Shown here: piece by piece, positions 5,511-10,045 of the stretch | Position numbering within the stretch: position 1 is the first letter of the stretch | Layout of the letters: every line of letters starts with the position of its first letter | Assembly: GCA_938040985.1 (NCBI GenBank) | Contig: CALHZD010000091.1 | Coordinates: 1 to 10,045, forward strand | DNA: 10,045 nucleotides | Source: an uncultured Propionivibrio sp. | GTDB lineage: Bacteria; Pseudomonadota; Gammaproteobacteria; Burkholderiales; Rhodocyclaceae | Reading direction: 5' to 3' | Made by a program: the position numbers and the translations under genes | Notes under the pieces: generated by a model | The model's database searches: none | What the model was told of the DNA's origin: nothing | What the model saw: the letters and a program-made list of their open reading frames with translations, nothing else

Positions 5511-5651
5511 TCGTTTCAAATAGAACTGACACGGTGTCGGCAAGCCTGACCGGGCACCCATAAAAAACGCTGCGCAATTTTTATGGGAAACCCACACTTA
5601 CTATCTGTACTGTTTTCGGCTCGCCTTGTCCCAACCCTCTATTTGAAACGA
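5511..5651. repeat. 141-bp segment bounded by perfect 14-bp inverted repeats
   Basis: TCGTTTCAAATAGA (5511-5524) is the exact reverse complement of TCTATTTGAAACGA (5638-5651). The segment fills the gap between the RNA terminator and the stop of the yciI-like gene. It contains GACAC-G-GTGTC (5528-5538) and the 31-bp inverted repeat at 5557-5587. The layout fits a MITE-like element or a long stem-forming convergent terminator. No clear target-site duplication flanks it, and no coding frame is convincing. Confidence 0.7.
5557..5587. repeat. Inner inverted repeat, 10-bp perfect arms
   Basis: CCCATAAAAA (5557-5566) and TTTTTATGGG (5578-5587) are exact inverted copies around an 11-nt centre that itself holds the palindrome TGCGCA. 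The A/T runs sit inside the arms, so it could end leftward transcripts of the yciI operon or rightward read-through, or be an internal part of the larger 5511-5651 element. Confidence 0.7.
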
Positions 5652-5655
5652 TATA

Positions 5656-5955
5656 TCAGGCCATTTTTGCCTTGCCGATATCCTCGGCAATCATCTTCGG
5701 CGCGAATTCGCGGATTTCGTAAGCGGCGAAATCCGGGTAGTAGCAGTCTTCAGCGAGGATTTTGTCCAGTTCCGCGCGGTCTTTGACGTGGGCGAAGATC
5801 ACGCCGTCGTGCGCGTCGGAATCGATGTACGGCCCGAGCATGAGGAAATGCCCGGCGGCGAAGTGTTTTTTGAACCATGCGGTGTGTTCGGCAAACATTT
5901 TTTCGTGTTTGCCGGCAGGGAGGTCGGCGTTGACGGTGATGTTGATGAGGTACAT
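5656..5955 (-). CDS. YciI-like small protein (dimeric alpha-beta barrel)
   Basis: The protein has 99 residues, the usual YciI-family length. The sequence MYLINITVNADLPAGKHEKM then AEHTAWFKKHFAAGHFLMLGPYI shows the family pattern: a beta strand, a conserved His (His24) in a helix, then a G-x-F-x-x-x-GP turn with Asp45/Asp47 nearby. In YciI proteins a His-Asp pair forms the putative active site; the reaction is unknown, and relatives include muconolactone isomerase-like and EthD-like barrels. The ATG at 5955 is set by AGGAG five bases upstream; a longer frame to 5997 would run into the upstream gene. It starts 13 bp after the oxidoreductase stop, so the two form an operon. It may act on a product of that enzyme. 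Confidence 0.85.
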   Translation of the reverse strand: MYLINITVNADLPAGKHEKMFAEHTAWFKKHFAAGHFLMLGPYIDSDAHDGVIFAHVKDRAELDKILAEDCYYPDFAAYEIREFAPKMIAEDIGKAKMA

Positions 5956-5968
5956 GGGGGCTCCTGGT

Positions 5969-6529
5969 TTAGGCGGCGATGGCTTTGATTTGGGCAATCA
6001 GGCGGGCAGCGTGATCGCGGGCTTGGTCTTTCTGTGCGTTGATGGCGGCGGTGTCTTCACGGCCAACGTAGCTGATGCCGCAGGTGTAGATGGGCGCGAC
6101 GAAGTCGAGGTTGCACAGGGTCGCGAGCGTCGCAAACGGCGGCAGGAAGTCGTCGATGGTGTGCTTGAAGAAGCCGTCTTTTTGGTAGGCGGCGGCGGGC
6201 GCGCCGGTGGTGAAGGAGAGCAGCAGTTTTTTGCCGCCGAGTTTGCCCTTGCTGCCGTGCGAGAAGCCGTGCTGGAAGACTTTGTCCATCCACAATTTCA
6301 AAAGGCCGGGCATGGCATACCACGAGAAGGGGAATTGCAGGACGATGACGTGGGCTTTCAGGAGCGCGGCCTGTTCGGCGGCGATATCGAAGCGGTAGTC
6401 GGGGTAGAGGCTGTCCAGGCGGCGGATTTCCGCCTCGGACAGGGCTTTTTTGACTTCGTCAAGGATGGTGGCGTTCGCGACGGAGGTGTTGAGGTCGGGG
6501 TGGCCGGAGATGATCAGGATGTTTTTCAT
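5969..6529 (-). CDS. Flavodoxin-fold NAD(P)H oxidoreductase (MdaB/KefF-like)
   Basis: The protein has 186 residues of the Flavodoxin_2 family (quinone reductases MdaB, KefF and relatives), cytoplasmic, expected to bind FMN or FAD and pass two electrons from NAD(P)H to quinones or similar electrophiles. The N-terminal strand and phosphate loop ILIISGHPDLNTSVAN (residues 4-19), LQFPFSWYAMPGLLKLWMDK (64-83) and LLLSFTTGAPAAAY (102-115) are the expected family blocks. The ATG at 6529 has GAGG five bases upstream. It heads a two-gene operon with the YciI-like gene and diverges from the LysR gene, which suggests induction by quinones or aromatics through that regulator. Whether it is closest to MdaB or KefF cannot be settled here. 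No kefC neighbour is present, which argues against KefF. Confidence 0.88.
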   Translation of the reverse strand: MKNILIISGHPDLNTSVANATILDEVKKALSEAEIRRLDSLYPDYRFDIAAEQAALLKAHVIVLQFPFSWYAMPGLLKLWMDKVFQHGFSHGSKGKLGGKKLLLSFTTGAPAAAYQKDGFFKHTIDDFLPPFATLATLCNLDFVAPIYTCGISYVGREDTAAINAQKDQARDHAARLIAQIKAIAA

Positions 6530-6632
6530 AAAAACCTCGTAGTGAAAAGATGCGGCGCAGTATAGGCAGACGGGATTATGATGATTAGCCGTAAACTGCC
6601 TGAAACACCTTTAGCCCAAACCACACAATCCC
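6530..6632. promoter_or_regulatory. Divergent promoter region, reductase operon / LysR gene
   Basis: The 103-bp gap holds a leftward -10 TATACT (6559-6564) and a rightward -10 TATGAT (6577-6582), each five of six. Neither has a good -35, as is common for promoters needing an activator. AGGCAG (6564-6569) and CTGCCT (6596-6601) form a wide inverted repeat across the rightward -10. This is where a LysR regulator would bind, but a classic T-N11-A box cannot be singled out. Confidence 0.5.
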
Positions 6633-7577
6633 ATGGACAACAGCATCTACGCCCAACTCAACCTCTTCCGCCTTATCGCCGCTGCGGGCAGCATCACCGC
6701 CGCCGCGCGCCAGCTCGGCATTACCACCCCGTCCGCCAGTCAGGGGCTGAAACAGCTGGAAGCGAAAATCGGCGTGCCGCTTTTCATCCGCAGCACGCGC
6801 AGCATCCATCTGACCGAGGCGGGCGAGCAACTGCTGGCGCGCACTGCCGACGCCCTGCTTACCCTGCATCAGGCGGTGGACGAGGCGCGGCAGGCGGGCG
6901 ATGAACCGTCGGGCTGCGTGCGCATCACCCTGTCGCGCTTCGCTTATCAACTCATCCTGCGCCCCGTTTTTGCCGACTTTTGCCGCCGCTACCCGCAACT
7001 GCAACTGGAAATCTCCATTCATGACGGCACCATCGACCTCATCAGCAGCGGTTTCGATCTCGGCATCCGCTTCGGCAACGCGCTGGAAGACGGCGTCGTC
7101 GCCCGCCCGCTCTATCCGGCGATGCGCGAAGGTCTCTATGCCAGCCGCGCCTACCTCGATGCGCACGGCACGCCGCAGACGCCCGCCGACCTGCTGCACC
7201 ACCGCCTCGTCGCCTACCGCTTCGTGACCGCGAACCACCTCTACCCGCTGACCCTGCACGAAGACGGGCAGGACATCAGCGTCACCATGCCGTCGCCGCT
7301 CATCTGCAACGACATCGAGGTGATGAACGACGCCGTGCGCGATGGCCTCGCCATCGCCCGCATCTTCGAGCCCATCCGCGACCGGCAGGCCGACCGCGAT
7401 GCCTTCATCCCCGTCCTCGAGCCCTATTGGTGCCGCTATCCGCCGGTATACCTCTATTACCGCCGGCACGCGCAGAAAGCGCGGCGCGTGCAGGTGCTGA
7501 TTGACTACTTGCTCGGGCGGACGGGAATGATTGGGATGGGTGTCAGGCGGCATAAGGGTGGCCGCCAAACAGCGTAA
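6633..7577 (+). CDS. LysR-family transcriptional regulator
   Basis: The protein has 314 residues, a normal LysR-type length. The winged helix-turn-helix is at about residues 9-60, with GSITAAARQLGITTPSASQG then LKQLEAKIGVPLFIRSTRSI and LTEAGEQLL, the canonical family start. Residues about 90-300 are the substrate-binding (periplasmic-binding-like) co-inducer domain, including VRITLSRFAYQLILRPVFADF and DLGIRFGNALEDGVVARPL, features of the CrgA/DsdC-like LysR group. The ATG at 6633 gives the exact family N-terminus although no Shine-Dalgarno is evident. It is divergent from the oxidoreductase-yciI operon and probably activates it in response to a small aromatic or quinone ligand (inference). 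The GC-rich third positions leave a 327-codon antisense frame open, which is not a gene. Confidence 0.92.
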   Translation: MDNSIYAQLNLFRLIAAAGSITAAARQLGITTPSASQGLKQLEAKIGVPLFIRSTRSIHLTEAGEQLLARTADALLTLHQAVDEARQAGDEPSGCVRITLSRFAYQLILRPVFADFCRRYPQLQLEISIHDGTIDLISSGFDLGIRFGNALEDGVVARPLYPAMREGLYASRAYLDAHGTPQTPADLLHHRLVAYRFVTANHLYPLTLHEDGQDISVTMPSPLICNDIEVMNDAVRDGLAIARIFEPIRDRQADRDAFIPVLEPYWCRYPPVYLYYRRHAQKARRVQVLIDYLLGRTGMIGMGVRRHKGGRQTA

Positions 7578-7841
7578 ACGCCGGGCTTGCGGGGCTGGTC
7601 GTGTTTAAACCTTGTCCTGTTCGGCAAGCGCGCAATGGATCAGCATTTGCGTGCCGAAACAACCTTGGGGGCTGCGGCGGCAGATTTGCCGCCGCGCTAT
7701 CAGCGCATCCGTCCGTCCGAGCGGCGGCGTGCATCGGGGAAGTATCAGGAAGCATCGGGGTCGCTAATCCATATAACAAGTACCGTGCCCGGCAGTGGCC
7801 ACCTGCCGGAAAAGCAAAAAAGCCTGAAAAATTCCGGTGGC
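7578..7841. other. Structured intergenic region with three hairpins
   Basis: No gene is seen here. Three inverted repeats stand out. The first pairs TTCGGCA (7620-7626) with TGCCGAA (7652-7658), with an inner CGCAA/TTGCG. The second is GCGGCGGCA-GATT-TGCCGCCGC (7674-7695), a perfect 9-bp stem. The third is CCGGCAG-TGGCCAC-CTGCCGG (7789-7809). None is followed by a T run, so they are not simple intrinsic terminators. GTTTAAAC (7603-7610) is an 8-bp palindrome. An A-rich tract (7810-7831) precedes the next promoter and might act as an UP element. Confidence 0.6.
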
Positions 7842-7892
7842 TATAATGACCAGGCATGCTCTGGTATGTATTCCCTGCAACCCAAACAGGAG
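7842..7892 (+). promoter_or_regulatory. Promoter, dyad and Shine-Dalgarno of the DUF1269 gene
   Basis: A perfect -10 TATAAT lies at 7842-7847, with no clear -35. The dyad ACCAG-GCATGCT-CTGGT (7849-7865) covers the expected start site, so it is either an operator or a hairpin at the 5' end of the mRNA. AGGAG at 7888-7892 is five bases from the ATG at 7898. Confidence 0.6.
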
Positions 7893-7897
7893 TAAGT

Positions 7898-8524
7898 ATG
7901 ATGAAACAGAATATTATCGTTGCCTTGTTCGATGTGCCCAGCGAGGCATATCAGGCGTTTTCCGAATTGAAAGCCTACACGCAGACCGCTGATACGCTGA
8001 TTGCTCAGGCTGTTTTGATCAAGAAGGAAAACGGCCTGATCATTCCCGCCGAAAGCGCCGACTTCACCGCCAGAACTGCCGAAGGTGCGTGGACGGGCGG
8101 CCTGATTGGCGCGCTGGTGGGCGTGCTTGCGGGTCCGCTGGGCGTCATTTTGGGCGGCACGGCAGGCGCGCTCATCGGCGGCAACACGGGGACGGCCGAG
8201 ACCGCCGGCGACGCCCTGCTTTTGGGAAATACGGCTCGCAAGCTGGACGATGGCAGCACCGCCGTGATCATTCTGGCGCAGGAAGCCGACGAAGCCGTGC
8301 TGGATGCGTTCTTCAACCGCTTTCAAACCACCATCCTGCGGCAGGATGCCGCCGCCGCACAACAGGACGTGTTGGCCGCCGTGGAGGCGCAGCAGGAAGT
8401 GGCGCGGCAGGCGCATGAGGCGTGGAAAAAACAGCGCAAGGCTGAACGCCGGGAAAAACTGGACGCATTCAAAGCCGACATCAAACAGAAGTTTGACGAA
8501 CTGGCCGCCAAACTGAAGAAATAA
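7898..8524 (+). CDS. DUF1269-type glycine-zipper membrane protein
   Basis: The protein has 208 residues. Residues 1-60 form an alpha-beta part opening MMKQNIIVALFDVPSEAYQA. Residues 67-95 form a glycine-zipper hydrophobic hairpin, with GGLIGALVGVLAGPLGVILG then GTAGALIGG. Residues 104-130 hold a second soluble strand block (DDGSTAVIILAQE). This matches the DUF1269 family of putative inner-membrane proteins of unknown function, sometimes linked to stress. From about residue 150 the protein continues as a long Ala/Gln/Lys/Glu-rich helix, probably coiled coil, ending LAAKLKK, which makes it longer than typical members. Tandem ATGs occur at 7898 and 7901; the first is favoured by AGGAG spacing. 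The gene is monocistronic, with its own promoter and terminator. Confidence 0.85.
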   Translation: MMKQNIIVALFDVPSEAYQAFSELKAYTQTADTLIAQAVLIKKENGLIIPAESADFTARTAEGAWTGGLIGALVGVLAGPLGVILGGTAGALIGGNTGTAETAGDALLLGNTARKLDDGSTAVIILAQEADEAVLDAFFNRFQTTILRQDAAAAQQDVLAAVEAQQEVARQAHEAWKKQRKAERREKLDAFKADIKQKFDELAAKLKK

Positions 8525-8550
8525 GACCGGACGCCCCGTCGCTCCCTCGG

Positions 8551-8584
8551 AAGCCGCCTGCTCGCCCCGTGTGGGGCGGCTTTC
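8551..8584 (+). terminator. Terminator of the DUF1269 gene
   Basis: AAGCCGCC (8551-8558) pairs with GGCGGCTT (8575-8582). A competing inner hairpin, CGCCCC-GTGT-GGGGCG, shares the right arm. The trailing T run is short (TTT, 8581-8583). It lies between convergent genes, and the leftward gene ends only about 60 bp away. The rest of 8525-8642 holds no gene. Confidence 0.6.
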
Positions 8585-8642
8585 TGCGCCGCAGACCGTC
8601 CGGACATGTCGTGCAGTTTCCGACGGCTTGCGGTTGTTTGCT

Positions 8643-9722
8643 TTATTTCAACTTGTCGTAATCCGCCTTGGATACGGGCTCGTGCCATTCGTTACGGGTG
8701 TTTTCGCCCGGTACTTCGATGGCAAGGTGCTGGAACCACGAATCTTTGGCCGCGCCGTGCCAGTGTTTGACGTTGGCGGGGATGTTGACGGTTTCGCCCG
8801 CTTTCAGTTCGCGCGCGGGTTCGCCCCAGGCCTGGTAGTAGCCGCGCCCGCCGGTCACGATTAGGATTTGTCCGCCGCCTTTGTCAGCGTGGTGGGTGTG
8901 CCAGTTGTTGCGCACACCCGGTTCGAAGGTCACGTTGTACACGCCGACCTGGGTGGTAGACAGCGGCTGCAGGTAGCTCGGCCCGCTGAAATATTGGGCG
9001 TAGCCGTCGTTTGGCTGGCCAATGGCGAACGGGCTGAGGGCGTTGCTGCCGCTGAGGTGGCGGATGGCGCTGATTTGTGCGTCGGTCAGGCCGTTCTTTT
9101 TGCCGATGGCGATGTGGCTGGCAAGCTGGCTGTCGGCGCCGTGCAGGCTGCTGAGGATGGCGATGGTGACGAGTTCGCGCTCTTGCCAGTTGAGCAGGTC
9201 GCTGGCAAAAATGTCGCCGAAGAGGTGGCTTTTCAGGTAACGGTCGATGTCGGGCGAGAGCGCGGTCACGTCCACTTTTCTGCCGGTGAGTTCGGTTTGG
9301 GTTTTCGTGCCGAGGGCAAGGATATCGGCGCCGGCGGGCAGCGGGGTGGCGGCTTTGCCTTCGGTAGTGTTTTGCCCTTTTTTCTGGCGTTCCTTGACGG
9401 TGTTATCCAGCGTAACCAGGGCGTTCAGGCTGCGCGGGAAGCCGGCGTAGGCGTAGAGCTGCACGAAGACGTCGCGCGCTTCGTTCACGCTCAGGCCGTT
9501 ATCGAGGGCGTTGTTGAGCGCGGTACGCAGGGCATCGCTGCGGCCTGCGGCGGCGGCAGAGGCAATACTGGCCAGTTGTTGTTGGCGGTGGTTGAGGGGC
9601 ATGTGTTTTTCTCCTTGTCTGTGGTGTTCGGCGGAAGCGGCCGGTTGCGGGTCAGCAGCCGGGACGGCGGCCGGCAGCAAAAGCGCGGTTGAAATGAATA
9701 GTGTGGTGGATAGTTTTTTCAT
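8643..9722 (-). CDS. Exported carboxymuconolactone decarboxylase-like/cupin fusion protein
   Basis: The protein has 359 residues. The signal peptide (residues 1-23) is MKKLSTTLFISTALLLPAAV followed by PAA and a likely cut before Asp24, so it is predicted to be periplasmic. Two CMD-type helical halves follow: residues 45-115, with EARDVFVQLYAYAGFPRSLN, and 155-225, with FGDIFASDLLNWQERELVTI and GLTDAQISAIRHL. The C-terminal cupin (about 255-340) has WHTHHADKGGGQILIV, where His275/His277 and Gln285 are likely metal ligands, and IPANVKHWHGAA with His320/His322. There is no cysteine at all, so AhpD-type peroxidase chemistry is excluded. Known relatives pair a CMD domain with a cupin; substrates are unknown. 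The ATG at 9722 has GGAGA upstream. It follows the flavodoxin-family gene by 51 bp and is probably its operon partner. Confidence 0.88.
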   Translation of the reverse strand: MKKLSTTLFISTALLLPAAVPAADPQPAASAEHHRQGEKHMPLNHRQQQLASIASAAAAGRSDALRTALNNALDNGLSVNEARDVFVQLYAYAGFPRSLNALVTLDNTVKERQKKGQNTTEGKAATPLPAGADILALGTKTQTELTGRKVDVTALSPDIDRYLKSHLFGDIFASDLLNWQERELVTIAILSSLHGADSQLASHIAIGKKNGLTDAQISAIRHLSGSNALSPFAIGQPNDGYAQYFSGPSYLQPLSTTQVGVYNVTFEPGVRNNWHTHHADKGGGQILIVTGGRGYYQAWGEPARELKAGETVNIPANVKHWHGAAKDSWFQHLAIEVPGENTRNEWHEPVSKADYDKLK

Positions 9723-9773
9723 GCGGTTTCTCCAGTGAAAACCGCCGCGCGGGTGGCGTTGTTCCTGTCTTTA

Positions 9774-10045
9774 TCAAATGGCTTTGCCTATTTCGTAAGC
9801 TTCCTTGATGTGCTGCTCCAATTTACGCGCATTCCACGAGTCTTCGGCGATGACTTGCCCGGCCTCTTCCCAGCGCAGGTAGCGGCGGATGATGGCGAAG
9901 TGTTCGACGAGGAGGCGGATATCTTCGCCCTGGCCGTAGCCGGCGAGCAGGGTGACGCAGGCTTTGCCGTCTTTTAGTTCGTGGTTGATTTCGTAGAAGC
10001 GGTCGATGACAGCTTTGAGTTGAGCGTTCATGCCGAAGTAGTAGA
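9774..10045 (-). CDS. Flavodoxin/NADPH-dependent FMN reductase family protein, C-terminal part
   Basis: This gene is cut by the right edge of the window. The frame is open to 10045 and reads YYFGMNAQLKAVIDRFYEI at the edge, the flavodoxin-reductase block (P-x-Y-x-G-x-M-x-x-Q-x-K-x-x-I-D-R) that lines the FMN ring. The in-frame Met at 10031 is therefore internal, and most of the protein lies outside. The rest includes GKACVTLLAGYGQGEDIRLL and a C-terminal helix LEQHIKEAYEIGKAI before the stop at 9774. The family reduces FMN, quinones or iron-sulphur-linked acceptors with NAD(P)H; the exact substrate is not visible. It probably leads an operon with the CMD-cupin gene. Confidence 0.82.
   Translation of the reverse strand, partial: YYFGMNAQLKAVIDRFYEINHELKDGKACVTLLAGYGQGEDIRLLVEHFAIIRRYLRWEEAGQVIAEDSWNARKLEQHIKEAYEIGKAI

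Noticed and set aside
5274..5651. Retron or CRISPR-type guide RNA
   Set aside because: No reverse transcriptase, Cas or TnpB gene and no spaced repeats are present in the window.
5762..6565. 267-codon rightward ORF opposite the reductase operon
   Set aside because: It spans two recognised genes and their promoter on the other strand and has no recognisable motif.
6585..7568. 327-codon leftward ORF opposite the LysR gene
   Set aside because: It is an open antisense frame caused by GC-rich third positions; the LysR frame has full family homology.
8868..9692. 274-codon rightward ORF opposite the CMD-cupin gene
   Set aside because: It is a codon-bias shadow: no motifs, Gly/Val/Ala-rich, and the opposite strand encodes a recognisable two-domain protein.

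Overview
The window looks like the chromosome of a moderately high-GC proteobacterium. I base this on the CCA-encoding tRNA genes, the hopanoid-type squalene genes hpnCDE, Shine-Dalgarno sites of the GGAG type, and a LysR regulator set divergently to a flavin reductase operon. A host-associated gammaproteobacterium (Cardiobacteriaceae-like) or a betaproteobacterium would fit, but that placement is a guess. Nothing in the window fixes the taxon, and I saw no standard Neisseriaceae uptake word.

Left part (1-3722): a tRNA-Ser(GGA) with its terminator, then a leftward operon hpnC-hpnD-hpnE, then a tRNA-Leu(UAG). The three hpn enzymes together turn two farnesyl diphosphates into squalene: HpnD makes presqualene diphosphate, HpnC makes hydroxysqualene and HpnE reduces it to squalene. 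No squalene-hopene cyclase or other hopanoid gene lies in the window, so the fate of the squalene cannot be read here.

Middle part (3723-5655): the tRNA-Leu is followed by the 5' end of a tyrosine integrase gene, the usual scar of an element that entered at a tRNA 3' end. It keeps the N-terminal arm-type DNA-binding domain and the start of the next domain, then runs into unrelated sequence. About 550 bp with no recognisable gene follow, then a small lipoprotein gene with its terminator. Next comes about 230 bp that looks like an independent structured RNA (promoter-like -10, paired helices, strong intrinsic terminator), which I could not assign to a family. Directly after its terminator lies a 141-bp segment with perfect 14-bp terminal inverted repeats and an inner hairpin.

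Right part (5656-10045): a leftward two-gene operon (flavodoxin-fold NAD(P)H oxidoreductase, YciI-like protein) is divergent from a LysR regulator that probably controls it. A 320-bp structured intergenic region leads to a DUF1269-type glycine-zipper membrane protein with its own promoter and terminator. Finally a leftward pair encodes a flavodoxin-family oxidoreductase (cut by the window edge) followed by an exported carboxymuconolactone decarboxylase-like/cupin fusion. The two flavin-enzyme operons suggest quinone, aromatic or electrophile redox stress functions, but no substrate can be named from sequence.

Most likely to be new here are the unassigned RNA at about 5274-5506 with the inverted-repeat element next to it, and the repeat array before the integrase remnant. 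No CRISPR array, defence system, complete insertion sequence or phage module was found.
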